This document shows positions 19,287 through 29,004 of a stretch of DNA of 64,000 bases, in pieces. Positions within the stretch are counted from its first letter, which is position 1; each line of letters begins with the position of its first letter. The position numbers and the translations under genes were made by a program. Origin of the DNA: Nitrosomonas ureae (lineage in GTDB: Bacteria > Pseudomonadota > Gammaproteobacteria > Burkholderiales > Nitrosomonadaceae); contig NZ_CP013341.1 of NCBI RefSeq assembly GCF_001455205.1, positions 1,178,001 through 1,242,000 on the forward strand. The letters run 5' to 3'. Under the pieces are notes generated by a model. It was not told where the DNA came from. It ran no database searches and saw nothing but the letters and a program-made list of their open reading frames with translations.

Positions 19287-19967
19287 TCAAACGCTGGCTT
19301 TATGCACAATTTCATTATACCAGGAGAGAACAGTGTCTTGTGCCTGGGATATGGTCAATGCCGAAGTATCCAGTAATCGTGCATCCGCGCTTTGCCCAAG
19401 CGGCGCGATGCTACGATTGCTATCCCGTTCATCCCGTTTCTTGATATCATGCAACAGGTCTGCCATGTTAGCACTTATTCCTTTCTCTTTCAACTGGTTA
19501 TATCGTCGGTGTGTGCGTATTTCGGCGCTGGCTGTTAAAAATATTTTTAGCGTGGCGTCGGGAAAGATAACCGATCCCATATCCCGACCATCGGTAACCA
19601 GTCCCGGAGGTTGGCGAAATGCGCGTTGACGCTCTGTGAGCGCTGCCCGAACTTGGGGATAGGCCGCTAACTGGGAAGCGAGCAAGCCGCATTGTTCTGC
19701 GCGAATATCTTCTGTGACGATGGCGCCCTCAAGATAGATCTGCTCATTTTTAAATACGATGTCCAGGTGTTTGGCAATTTGGGCAAGCTGATCAGCATCG
19801 TGGATATCAGCGTGCGATTGCAGTGTTTTCAAAGCAACCAGACGATAAAGCGCGCCACTATCCAGGTAATGAAATTTAATCTTTCGCGCCACTAATTGAG
19901 CAATGGTGCCTTTTCCCGATGCTGACGGGCCATCGATGGTGATAACAGGTATTTTCTCAGTTTTCAT
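19287..19967 (-). CDS. cmk: Cytidylate kinase
   Basis: 226 residues. Phosphorylates CMP and dCMP. The P-loop DGPSASGKGT lies at residues 12-21, and the conserved DGRDMGSVIFPDA segment in the middle binds nucleotide phosphate. It lies between aroA and rpsA, a standard betaproteobacterial arrangement. Confidence 0.96.
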   Translation of the reverse strand: MKTEKIPVITIDGPSASGKGTIAQLVARKIKFHYLDSGALYRLVALKTLQSHADIHDADQLAQIAKHLDIVFKNEQIYLEGAIVTEDIRAEQCGLLASQLAAYPQVRAALTERQRAFRQPPGLVTDGRDMGSVIFPDATLKIFLTASAEIRTHRRYNQLKEKGISANMADLLHDIKKRDERDSNRSIAPLGQSADARLLDTSALTISQAQDTVLSWYNEIVHKASV

Positions 19968-20005
19968 TAGGAATCTTAGGGTTTTGCATCAATGGTTCGG
20001 TGAAA

Positions 20006-21328
20006 TTATTTGATTTCAGGATGAACCAGTTGCGACAGTCTTTCAAAATAATCGGGGAATGTTTTAGCTACGCACTGAGGGTCGTTGATGCGCACGGGCG
20101 CGCCCAAGCAGGCCAGGGAAAAGCACATAGCCATACGGTGATCATCGTAGGTATCAATCGTCGCGTGCGGGGTCAAACCATGGATTGGAGGGGTAATGCG
20201 CAAGTAATCCGCGCCCTCTTCAACACTCGCGCCCAATTTCCTCAATTCAGTGGACATTGCTGCAAGGCGATCTGTTTCTTTTAAGCGCCAGCTGGCAATG
20301 TTACGCAGCATTGTAACGCCATCTGCGAATAATGCGATGACAGCAAGTGTCATCGCTGCATCGGGAATATGATTGCAATCCAGATCGATGGCGTGGAGAA
20401 ATTTTCCGTTAACATCCTTATTCCCGCTGCTTGCTTCAATCCAGTTTTCTCCCATGGATATTTTAGCCCCCATTTGCTCGAGCGCTGCTGCAAAGCGAAC
20501 ATCGCCCTGCACGCTGTTGCAGCCGACTCCTTCCACTTTCACCGGTCCATTACCGATGGCACCGGCTGCGAGAAAATATGAAGCCGACGAGGCATCCCCT
20601 TCGACGGATAAATGTCCTGGGCTGCGGTACTTTTGTTGAGTCGGTATTACAAATTGCCGCCAGTTGGTATGTTCCACTAGTACGCCAAAATGCTGCATTT
20701 GCGCAAGCGTTAATTCGATATAAGGTTGGGAGATTAAGGTGCCCGTTACTTCGATGATGGATTTCTTTCCGCTCAGAGGTAATGCCATCAACAATGCAGT
20801 GAGAAATTGGCTGGATACATTGCCTTTTACTCTAACAGCATGCGTATCCCCAATGATATGCGGGGAAAATGGTTTTATTTCCAGCGGTGGAAAACCGGGA
20901 TTGCCCAAGTAATTGATATTTGAACCTAATTGTCGCAATGCATCCACCAGATCCGCGATGGGTCGTTCGTGCATTCGTGGCACGCCTGATAGTCGATAAT
21001 GTCCATGCATTAAGGATAATACCGCAACCAATGGTCTAAAAGCGGTACCGGCATTACCGAGAAATAAGTCAGCATCTGTAACTGGAAATGTTCCATTGAT
21101 GCCGCAAATACGATAATTATTTTTTTCGGTTTGAGTGACCATGACACCCAATTGGGCCAGTGCATCCAGCATATGTCCCGTATCGTCAGAAGCCAACAAA
21201 TCGTGAATTTGCGTGGTGCCTTGCGCGAGTGCGGCAAGTAAGAGAATCCGATTGGAGATGCTTTTTGATCCAGGTAATCGTATTGTGCCTTGAACTTTCT
21301 TGGCCAATGGAAGATCAAGCCACTTCAT
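20006..21328 (-). CDS. aroA: 3-phosphoshikimate 1-carboxyvinyltransferase (EPSP synthase)
   Basis: 440 residues from the ATG at 21328 (MKWLDLP). A TTG five codons upstream is less likely. The enzyme joins shikimate 3-phosphate and PEP in aromatic amino acid synthesis. LPGSKSISNR (18-27) carries the PEP/S3P-binding Lys, Ser and Arg. GNAGTAFRPL has Phe where many class I enzymes have Met, and YDDHRMAM near the C-terminus is conserved. First gene of the minus-strand operon. Confidence 0.95.
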   Translation of the reverse strand: MKWLDLPLAKKVQGTIRLPGSKSISNRILLLAALAQGTTQIHDLLASDDTGHMLDALAQLGVMVTQTEKNNYRICGINGTFPVTDADLFLGNAGTAFRPLVAVLSLMHGHYRLSGVPRMHERPIADLVDALRQLGSNINYLGNPGFPPLEIKPFSPHIIGDTHAVRVKGNVSSQFLTALLMALPLSGKKSIIEVTGTLISQPYIELTLAQMQHFGVLVEHTNWRQFVIPTQQKYRSPGHLSVEGDASSASYFLAAGAIGNGPVKVEGVGCNSVQGDVRFAAALEQMGAKISMGENWIEASSGNKDVNGKFLHAIDLDCNHIPDAAMTLAVIALFADGVTMLRNIASWRLKETDRLAAMSTELRKLGASVEEGADYLRITPPIHGLTPHATIDTYDDHRMAMCFSLACLGAPVRINDPQCVAKTFPDYFERLSQLVHPEIK

Positions 21329-21633
21329 GGTTGGTATATGCAATTAAAATGAAGAATGATATCTCATAAGAACATTCAGAGCGTAATTTTATTGAGCGGG
21401 CAAGTAGCATGAATTCGCTCGTACTACCCGAGTCGATGATTTATCTCCTTTGGAAAAATCTTTATCATGCTATCTTGTTTAAGGTAATCTATCGCAGTAA
21501 ATTTTGAATGAAAAGCAATCGGCTAACGTAAAACGTTTGGTTTTGAAATGATGTTATCGGATATCGCAGTTTATTGCGAGCATCTAAGAGATTAATTTAT
21601 CGTACTATTATTAATAACATAGAGGTTTTATAA

Positions 21634-21879
21634 ATGGAAGACGCAGAAATTGTTTTGATGTTCTCTTTATTGGCGATTCCTGTGGCCATTTGGTTACAGT
21701 TGTGGGTGAAGGATCGCAGGGAGAAGCGAAGAAATACTTTGGGTGAAGAGGAGTTTGAGAGCACATCACGGGCATTTGTATCCATCGTTATTGAAGGAAC
21801 TGCCATTATAGGAGGGCTTATTATGATAATTATGGCTACCAGTGGAGTGGGCAAGTATATCCTCAATTTTTATTTATAA
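21634..21879 (+). CDS. Small two-helix membrane protein, unknown function
   Basis: 81 residues: a first membrane segment at about 6-24, a charged middle (KDRREKRRNTLGEEEFEST) and a second membrane segment at about 48-70. A short purine-rich site (ATAGAGG) precedes the ATG. It stands alone between aroA and the convergent topB. I do not recognise the family. The clean alternation of hydrophobic and charged parts supports a real inner-membrane protein with its charged loop in the cytoplasm. Confidence 0.6.
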   Translation: MEDAEIVLMFSLLAIPVAIWLQLWVKDRREKRRNTLGEEEFESTSRAFVSIVIEGTAIIGGLIMIIMATSGVGKYILNFYL

Positions 21880-22002
21880 AAATGCGTCAACAAGGGCGAG
21901 AATCCGGGCAATCGCTTGATGCCCGGGATTTTCCGTGATCAACTGCCAAACTGTTCGCTACTGGTGCAGAGGATGATGATTAGATGGACTATCTTAAAAG
22001 GG

Positions 22003-24519
22003 CTAGGAGGCAATATTGCCAGTCGATCGGGTTTTTGACTGTTTTGTTTTGGATTTTGTTTCAGTTGTTTTTTTAGGAGTTTTTTGTTCAAACTCAAAAC
22101 CTATTTTTCCATCCGAATTTCTAACCAGATAAGCCGAAAAGGGTCTTCCTTTTTTGGAAATGAATTTTGTTAATAAGTCGGTTCTTCCTGTTTCCAGCAA
22201 TTTGGTGATTTGTGCACGATCAATTGGACGTGCAAGAATAATTTTCCCTGTTTTAAAATCACAGGTACGAGCAGCTCCGACAGATTTCTCGCAAACATAC
22301 TGCATGCCGTGTTCATAAACTGCATGGTTGCATTTGGGGCATTTACCCAGTGGAAGCTGCTCGCTGAAATCGACTTCCTCCTGATTTTCATCATTGTTAC
22401 CGAAATCAAATTTCATTTCCAAGGTATCCGTGAGTCTGATGATGGCATTAAAGGATTGCCCCATTTTGCTTCGAAAACCTTGTAGCGGACCGACTTCGCG
22501 CTGGGTGATCAATGTTTCCATTTCTTCAACTTCAAATTGGCGGCCGGCCAGAATTTTCCAGAGGGCAAAATCACACTTCTGGCATTGAAATTTTTTATAG
22601 GTTTCATGCACGATGCCACCACACTTCGGGCAAGGCGACTTCAATACGGCAAAATCCCCCGCAATGGTTTCGCCGCGATGTGTCTTGGCTTGTTCTACCA
22701 TATGCCGTGTCATCTCGGCAATTTTTTCCATGAATGCAGTACGTTTCAGATTCCCTTGTTCAATCTGGCGTAACTGAAACTCCCAATTGCCTGTCAATTC
22801 AGGTGAGATAAGCTCGGGAATCTTAAGGCCGCGTAATAACGTAATTAATGAGAAAGCCTTTGCGGTTGGATGCAATTCGCGGCCAACCCGCTGGATATAA
22901 TTTTCAAAAACCAAACCTTCAATAATCGCAGCGCGGGTCGCCGGTGTGCCTAAGCCTTTTGCGCTCATCGCAGCACGTAGCTCTTCATCTTCTACAAGCT
23001 TGCCGGCGCTTTCCATTGCGGAAAGCAAGGTTGCTTCATTAAATCTTGCCGGTGGGCGAGTTTGATTTGCGATAATGTCGATCGCTTCCGTAATGACGGA
23101 TTCGTCGGGAATAATGGCGACGAGCGTATTGTCATCTTCCGCATTGTCCGGCTTGGTCGATTTTCCATAGACTGCTTGCCAGCCCGGATTAACCATGACT
23201 TTACCTTCAGTTTTAAAAGGTTCGTTTTCAATCCGGGTGATACGGGTGGTGACCAGAAATTCTGCAGCTGGAAAAAAGATGGCTAGGAAACGTTTGGTAA
23301 CCAGATCGTAAAGCTTGGTTTCCGCTTCGTTTAATTTTGTTGGATTTAATGAAGTCGGGATAATGGCAAAGTGATCTGAGATTTTGGCGTTGTTGAAAAT
23401 ACGCTTATTGGGGACCACCCAGTTTGATGCCAGAATCTGGCGGCAGAATTTACCGTAGTCGGTGTTTTCCAGATTCTGCACTGTATCTTTAACGGTGCCG
23501 ATATAATCTTCCGGTAGAGCGCGTGAATCCGTTCGCGGATAAGTCAGTACCTTGTGCTTTTCATACAGCGCTTGCGCCAGGCCGAGTGTTGCTTTGGCTG
23601 AAAAACCAAAGCGGCTATTGGCGTCGCGTTGCAGACTGGTCAAATCATAGAGTAATGGACAGATTTCTTTGCTGGGTTTGCTTTCTTCATTGACGTGACC
23701 GGATTTTCCCTGGCATTTATCACGGATAATTGCAGCTTTATTTTGCTCCCAGAGTCTCTCCGGCTTTGATTCTTGATTGATTTTATCCTTGGTGAATTTC
23801 TCATCAAACCACTTGCCGGCATAATTACCGCTACTGGCTGTAAAGGTAGCGTGAATTTCCCAGTAATCCTGCGGGCGGAATTTTTTGATTTTTTCTTCTC
23901 GTTCAACCAGAATTGCCAAAGTAGGGGTTTGTACCCGCCCCACTGTGGTTTTATGAAATCCTCCTTCCTGGGAGTTGAATGCAGTCATGGCGCGCGTGCC
24001 ATTAATTCCGACCAGCCAGTCTGATTCTGAACGGCTGACAGCGGCTTCTGCAAGGGATTTTACTTCCGAGCTGTCCATTAATCGGGTGAAGCCCTCACGA
24101 ATCGCATCGGGTGTCATGGATTGCAGCCACAGACGTTTTACCGGTTTATTGGTGCCGACATGGCGCAGAATATAATAGAAAATCAACTCACCTTCGCGTC
24201 CGGCATCACAGGCGTTTATCAATGAATCGACATCCTTGCGTTTGATGAGTTTGCTGAGTAGCTTCAGGCGTGAGGAAGTTTTCTCTATTGGATTCAAATC
24301 AAAATGCGGAGGAATCACGGGCAAGTTTGTGAAACTCCACTTGCCACGTTTTACTTCGTATTCTTCCGGGATGGCTAGCTCGAGTAAGTGACCTACTGCC
24401 GAAGATATGACGTATTGATCATTCTCAAAAAAATCAGTGTTTTTGGTGAAATTGCCCAGCGCCCGCGCGATATCTGCTGCGACTGAAGGTTTCTCAGCAA
24501 TGATCAGAGATTTACCCAT
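22003..24519 (-). CDS. topB: DNA topoisomerase III
   Basis: 838 residues, a type IA topoisomerase that resolves precatenanes and recombination intermediates. The Toprim domain begins LIIAEKPSVAADIARAL and contains DAGREGELI. The active-site tyrosine lies in LTYPRTDSRALPEDY. The C-terminal part holds two zinc-ribbon-like segments (CPKCGG...CQKC and CPKCNH...CEK...CDF) before a basic, Lys/Thr-rich tail. It is the last gene of the minus-strand lysM-dprA-smg-topB run. Confidence 0.96.
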   Translation of the reverse strand: MGKSLIIAEKPSVAADIARALGNFTKNTDFFENDQYVISSAVGHLLELAIPEEYEVKRGKWSFTNLPVIPPHFDLNPIEKTSSRLKLLSKLIKRKDVDSLINACDAGREGELIFYYILRHVGTNKPVKRLWLQSMTPDAIREGFTRLMDSSEVKSLAEAAVSRSESDWLVGINGTRAMTAFNSQEGGFHKTTVGRVQTPTLAILVEREEKIKKFRPQDYWEIHATFTASSGNYAGKWFDEKFTKDKINQESKPERLWEQNKAAIIRDKCQGKSGHVNEESKPSKEICPLLYDLTSLQRDANSRFGFSAKATLGLAQALYEKHKVLTYPRTDSRALPEDYIGTVKDTVQNLENTDYGKFCRQILASNWVVPNKRIFNNAKISDHFAIIPTSLNPTKLNEAETKLYDLVTKRFLAIFFPAAEFLVTTRITRIENEPFKTEGKVMVNPGWQAVYGKSTKPDNAEDDNTLVAIIPDESVITEAIDIIANQTRPPARFNEATLLSAMESAGKLVEDEELRAAMSAKGLGTPATRAAIIEGLVFENYIQRVGRELHPTAKAFSLITLLRGLKIPELISPELTGNWEFQLRQIEQGNLKRTAFMEKIAEMTRHMVEQAKTHRGETIAGDFAVLKSPCPKCGGIVHETYKKFQCQKCDFALWKILAGRQFEVEEMETLITQREVGPLQGFRSKMGQSFNAIIRLTDTLEMKFDFGNNDENQEEVDFSEQLPLGKCPKCNHAVYEHGMQYVCEKSVGAARTCDFKTGKIILARPIDRAQITKLLETGRTDLLTKFISKKGRPFSAYLVRNSDGKIGFEFEQKTPKKTTETKSKTKQSKTRSTGNIAS

Positions 24520-24670
24520 GAGCTTTCCGGGAAAAATAATTTTCTGGCTCTATATTGTCGTGCATGATGATGATTGTTAACAATGAAATATGAATCCAAC
24601 TATGAGGCGAGTGCATTGGCTGCATTCATTCAAGCGGTTAATCGGTGTGAAAAAAAGACGCGATTTTGTC

Positions 24671-25129
24671 TTAATGACGATAATGAGAGTCACTGACAAT
24701 CAGCAGTTTTTCCAATACAGTATCGTCAGTAAGCTGATTCTGGATCCATAATTCTGTCAAAACAATCAGTTTGATTTTCTCAAGACTTGATGAGCTTTCA
24801 CTCATCATCAGAACGCGATCAATTAATAACTCTCGTTGCAACGGATTAATGATGCCGGCATGTTCCAGAAAAAAAATAAATCCTCGCCCTTCGGTATCGA
24901 TTCTTTCTATTTCATATTCGGTAAAGCATCGAAAGGAATTATTTTCGGCAAAGCTGGCTGGATAATTACCAATGTCATGACGCTCAAGTTCAGAGAGCCA
25001 ATTTAGTGTTTCGCTAATATCCTCGTCGGCAAATCCTGCCATGGTGAGTTTGCGCGTCAGTGTTGCAGAGTCAGGGTAGCTTCCTGAATCAAAATAATTT
25101 TCAAATAAATAAACGAGTATATCGAACAT
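24671..25129 (-). CDS. smg: Smg family protein (DUF494)
   Basis: 152 residues, beginning MFDILVYLFENYFDSG and containing WLSELERHDIG, the marks of the Smg/DUF494 family, usually encoded next to dprA. The function is unknown. It lies 67 bases downstream of dprA and 151 bases upstream of topB. Confidence 0.9.
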   Translation of the reverse strand: MFDILVYLFENYFDSGSYPDSATLTRKLTMAGFADEDISETLNWLSELERHDIGNYPASFAENNSFRCFTEYEIERIDTEGRGFIFFLEHAGIINPLQRELLIDRVLMMSESSSSLEKIKLIVLTELWIQNQLTDDTVLEKLLIVSDSHYRH

Positions 25130-25196
25130 AATGGTGTCTATAAATACAGATCTGTTTACAGATAAGTGGTTCTAGTTTTAGTTATAGTATCAAATG

Positions 25197-26294
25197 TTAA
25201 TCAATTCGCTGATACCATCCTCCTGGTAGACTGCTGATTTGACCGTCAAGTTCAAGCGTTAATAGCATGGCTGATACAACCTCAGCAGTCAAGCCGCTAC
25301 GTGAGCATAGGGTATCGATGTTAACCGTATCATAACCTAGGTAATTGAGTAACAAAGAGTTTTCTGTCGATTGCTCAGTGGGGGATTCTTTTCTTCTGTC
25401 TGGTGTGGTATCGATTAATGCCAGGTGACTTAATTCGTCCAAAATGTCTTGCGTGTTTTCAACCAATTTTGCCCCCTGCTTGATTAATGCGTGACAGCCT
25501 TTTGAAAGGGGTGAATGAATAGATCCCGGGATCGCCATCACTTCACGACCTTGTTCCAAAGCTTGGCGCGCTGTAATCAGTGAACCGCTTTGCAATGCCG
25601 CTTCTACTACCAGACAACCCTGGGTCATGCCACTGATGATGCGGTTTCTACGTGGAAAATTCCTGCCTATGGCAGGTGTGCCCAAAGGAAATTCAGAAAT
25701 CAGCGCACCTTCTTTCGCGAGTTTATGAGCCAAAGGATGATTTTTTGCCGGATAAACGATATCTAGTCCTGTTCCTACAATGGCTATGCTGGCAGCAGCG
25801 CCACGTAGGCCTCCATGGTGAGCGGCAGTATCTATTCCAAGCGCCATGCCGCTGATAATACAAAGTCCTGCATTGCTGGCAGCCTCGGAGAAGGCTTCTG
25901 CATTCGATAGACCTTGTGGCGTGGCATTGCGGCTGCCAACAACGGCCAGAGCAGGCTGCCGGAGAAGTTCTCGTCGGCCTTTAAAATAAAGCAATGGTGG
26001 TGGGTCCGCAATATTGAGCAATTGTGCCGGGTAATCGGAATCAGCCAAGGTAATGACTGCGTTAACGGGATCTTCCAGCCATTTCAGTACATTTATAATA
26101 TTGTCGCGATCAGGACCTTGTCTGATGCGATGCGCCGTTGTTTTTTTTACAATACGTTCGAGCGCTGTGATATGCGCTGAAAGGATTGCTGCTGGATTGC
26201 CAAAAGCGATCAGGAGCCGACGGATAGATTCACCACCCAAGCCATCAATCAGATTAAGACTCAGCCATGATTCAATATCGGATGCATATTTCAT
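25197..26294 (-). CDS. dprA: DNA-processing protein DprA
   Basis: 365 residues from the ATG at 26294 (MKYASDIESW). A further upstream extension overlaps the LysM gene and is unlikely. DprA binds incoming single-stranded DNA and loads RecA during natural transformation. The Rossmann-like core shows VVGSRNATPQG, GMALGIDTAAHHGGL, FPRRNRIISG and EAALQSGSLITARQALEQGREVMAIPG. A C-terminal winged-helix-like domain follows (SGLTAEVVSAMLLTLELDGQI). The end of the LysM gene lies 19 bases upstream. Confidence 0.95.
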   Translation of the reverse strand: MKYASDIESWLSLNLIDGLGGESIRRLLIAFGNPAAILSAHITALERIVKKTTAHRIRQGPDRDNIINVLKWLEDPVNAVITLADSDYPAQLLNIADPPPLLYFKGRRELLRQPALAVVGSRNATPQGLSNAEAFSEAASNAGLCIISGMALGIDTAAHHGGLRGAAASIAIVGTGLDIVYPAKNHPLAHKLAKEGALISEFPLGTPAIGRNFPRRNRIISGMTQGCLVVEAALQSGSLITARQALEQGREVMAIPGSIHSPLSKGCHALIKQGAKLVENTQDILDELSHLALIDTTPDRRKESPTEQSTENSLLLNYLGYDTVNIDTLCSRSGLTAEVVSAMLLTLELDGQISSLPGGWYQRID

Positions 26295-26313
26295 GAAGGT
26301 TAAAGCTGTTATT

Positions 26314-27348
26314 TTAAGGAGTTTTGACTGCGTCCAGTATTTTAATGGAATGCGTACTCTGGACAACCAGCGCGTAAGATATCTTGTCAAAAACGCGGAA
26401 TACGAATGCCAGTCCCGTTCTCTCATCGGGTAGCTGTACCAGTTCCCCTGTCAGGGATTTATCTTGGCTTTTTCGGAAAATAGCAAGCACATGACCCATT
26501 TCAAGTCCATCCATTTGACCTTTATTCAAGGTAACGATGGCACCTTTGCCAATTTCGGTGATACCGCCATAAACTGAGATAATTCGTCCATTGACTGGAA
26601 AATCCGGGGCATGAGGTGCGTAGTTATTGAATATAGTTTTAGGTGCAGGAACGAGACGATCTCCTTTCAGGATTTCTTCCGTGGCCCGTGTGATGGTTAC
26701 TGTGCTGACATTCGCTAGTGCAATGGCTTTTGCGTTGCCTAGGTAAGTTGCTTCATAACCGATAATCTGGTCTTTCTGATCGGGATCTTTTAACGCTTTG
26801 CCAGGACGGAAAATTTGCCATGTCGAACCTTTATCTTTTGGTAGTCCGCTGATATAAGCGGTATTGCCTGTGCTTAGAACCACTCGATTGTCGCTGGAGC
26901 CCAGAATATAGGGTGCGTTGTCAAGCCCATCCCTTTCAATGACCAAAGGTTGGCTGAGAAAAGGTTCGATAGCGGCAGCCGGGATACTGGGTATGGCTGC
27001 GGTATCGGATAATTCCGAACGAATTTTTGGAGATAATTTGACGGTTCTAACCTCATCTTCATTGTCCTCAAGGCTCAATCGAAACCCATAAGGTGTTCTT
27101 CTCAGTATGACAATGTCACCGGGGTAGATGCGGTGAGGGTTTTTTACCTGGTCGCGATTGAATCCCCAGATCTCAGGCCAGCGCCAGGGATCGTTAAGAA
27201 ATCTGGCGGCTATTCCCCATAACGTATCGCCGGGCACAACGACATGGCGATGGGGAGTGTCGCTTCGCAATAAATTATTATCGGCGTTGACTGGCGGAAT
27301 AGAAAACAGACTTAGGAATAAAATCATGGCTATAATAGGCTTTCGCAT
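26314..27348 (-). CDS. Exported LysM peptidoglycan-binding protein
   Basis: 344 residues with a signal peptide (MRKPIIAMILFLSLFSIPPVNA, cleaved about residue 22) and one LysM domain at about 34-85, including the HRIYPGD segment typical of the form found upstream of dprA in betaproteobacteria. The remaining 250 residues are of unknown fold. The protein should reside in the periplasm bound to peptidoglycan. It is first in the minus-strand run and divergent from def. A 16-base motif shared with lapA lies 10 bases before the start. Confidence 0.88.
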   Translation of the reverse strand: MRKPIIAMILFLSLFSIPPVNADNNLLRSDTPHRHVVVPGDTLWGIAARFLNDPWRWPEIWGFNRDQVKNPHRIYPGDIVILRRTPYGFRLSLEDNEDEVRTVKLSPKIRSELSDTAAIPSIPAAAIEPFLSQPLVIERDGLDNAPYILGSSDNRVVLSTGNTAYISGLPKDKGSTWQIFRPGKALKDPDQKDQIIGYEATYLGNAKAIALANVSTVTITRATEEILKGDRLVPAPKTIFNNYAPHAPDFPVNGRIISVYGGITEIGKGAIVTLNKGQMDGLEMGHVLAIFRKSQDKSLTGELVQLPDERTGLAFVFRVFDKISYALVVQSTHSIKILDAVKTP

Positions 27349-27357
27349 GGACGATCC

Positions 27358-27373
27358 CCGTACAGGTTATTAG
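27358..27373 (-). repeat. Shared 16-base leader motif, copy upstream of the LysM gene
   Basis: Exact second copy of the lapA leader motif, 9-10 bases before the LysM gene ATG. It does not itself resemble a ribosome-binding site. Confidence 0.55.
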
Positions 27374-27444
27374 TCATTACAGAATAATTGGCTAATGATA
27401 CGGTCTAAATGCGGTATTAGGTTTATTTATATACATAATTTTTT

Positions 27445-27948
27445 ATGGCTATTTTAAAAATATTGCAATATCCGGATGAAAAGCTACATACTGTAGCGGC
27501 ACCTGTAAGGCAAGTTACTGACAAGATCCGTGTGTTGATAAATGATATGGCAGAAACTATGTATGCCGCGCCTGGGATCGGTTTGGCGGCAACCCAAGTG
27601 GATGTGCATGAGCGCATTATCGTTATTGACACTTCCGAAGCACGAAATGATTTGCTGGTTTTGATTAATCCGGAAATCATCGCCAGCAATGGCATCTCGG
27701 ATTATGAAGAAGGTTGTTTGTCAGTACCGGGTATTTATGGAAAAGTGCAACGGGCTGAATCGGTTACGATACGGGCCTTGAATGCCCAGGGCGAGTCATT
27801 TGTTTTGGATGCCGATGGATTGCTGGCCGTGTGTATTCAGCATGAAATGGATCATTTGGCAGGAAAAGTATTTGTTGAGTATTGGTCTCGGCTCAAGCAA
27901 GTGCGTACCTTGGCAAAATTAAAGAAAAAACAGCGTAGTACAATGTAG
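27445..27948 (+). CDS. def: Peptide deformylase
   Basis: 167 residues. Removes the formyl group from nascent protein N-termini. All three family motifs are present: GIGLAATQV, EEGCLSVPG and QHEMDHLAGK, giving the Cys-His-His metal site and catalytic Glu. First gene of the plus-strand def-fmt-rsmB run. Confidence 0.97.
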   Translation: MAILKILQYPDEKLHTVAAPVRQVTDKIRVLINDMAETMYAAPGIGLAATQVDVHERIIVIDTSEARNDLLVLINPEIIASNGISDYEEGCLSVPGIYGKVQRAESVTIRALNAQGESFVLDADGLLAVCIQHEMDHLAGKVFVEYWSRLKQVRTLAKLKKKQRSTM

Positions 27949-28058
27949 GCGCGGAGGCTTGCATGAAAATAGTAATTTGATATTTTTCGGATTATTGCTT
28001 TCTTTCCATTGACGGTGAATTTCCGTTGCCTTAACCGATGAATCATCAATGCATTAGC

Positions 28059-29000
28059 ATGAAAATTATTTTTGCCGGAACCCCTATTTTTGCTGCTACT
28101 GCATTGGAAGGATTGATCCATGCCGGGCATCAGATTGTAATGGTTTTAACCCAACCGGATCGCCCGGCTGGGAGAGGAATGAGAATGGTTGCAAGTGCGG
28201 TCAAGGTGTTGGCTCAGCAGCAGCATCTTGCAATACTGCAGCCACTGACACTTAGAACGCCGGAAATTCAGGCGCAACTAGAGGCGCTACGTGCGGATGT
28301 GATGATCGTTGCGGCATATGGATTGATTTTGCCGCAAGCAGTGCTGGATATTCCTAGTCAGGGTTGTTTGAACATTCATGCCTCGATTTTGCCACGGTGG
28401 CGCGGCGCGGCGCCGATACAACGGGCGCTTCTGGCTGGCGATGGCGGAACCGGCATTACCATCATGCGAATGGATGCGGGGCTGGATACGGGTAACATCT
28501 TATTGCAGCACGAAATGAAGATCGCGCCGGACGATAGCACACAATCCCTTCATGACCGGCTGAGTTTGTTAGGTGCTTTGAGTATTGTTGAAGCTTTGGC
28601 TCAACTAGAACAAGGAAAGCTGGTTTCAGTAGTTCAGAATGAAACGGAAGCTTGCTACGCCACCAAAATAACTAAGGCGGAAGCTGAAATTGACTGGCGG
28701 CTTCCAGCCGAGCAGATAGATCGCGTGGTGCGGGCATTTAATCCAACGCCGGGTGCTTACACCTCTTTCCAGGGAATGGTTTTAAAGATTTGGCAGGCAA
28801 AAATAATTGCAGGTGAATCCGGACAGCCAGGTGAAATTGTTGCGGTAAGTCGCGAAGGCATAGTCGTTGCATGCGGTTCCGGGTTGTTGCAAGTGGAAAT
28901 GCTACAGAAGCCGGGAGGAAGAAAAATGAATGTAGCGGATTTTCTGACGGGCAATAATTTTCATCCAGGTGAATGTTTTACTCCGGTTAATTTTTCATAA
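28059..29000 (+). CDS. fmt: Methionyl-tRNA formyltransferase
   Basis: 313 residues from the ATG at 28059 (MKIIFAGTP); an ATG seven codons upstream is less typical. Formylates initiator Met-tRNA. The 10-formyl-THF site is seen in LNIHASILPRWRGAAPIQRA and the catalytic DAGLDTGNIL segment. A C-terminal tRNA-binding domain begins near residue 205. Functionally paired with def upstream. Confidence 0.96.
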   Translation: MKIIFAGTPIFAATALEGLIHAGHQIVMVLTQPDRPAGRGMRMVASAVKVLAQQQHLAILQPLTLRTPEIQAQLEALRADVMIVAAYGLILPQAVLDIPSQGCLNIHASILPRWRGAAPIQRALLAGDGGTGITIMRMDAGLDTGNILLQHEMKIAPDDSTQSLHDRLSLLGALSIVEALAQLEQGKLVSVVQNETEACYATKITKAEAEIDWRLPAEQIDRVVRAFNPTPGAYTSFQGMVLKIWQAKIIAGESGQPGEIVAVSREGIVVACGSGLLQVEMLQKPGGRKMNVADFLTGNNFHPGECFTPVNFS

Positions 29001-29004
29001 GAGT

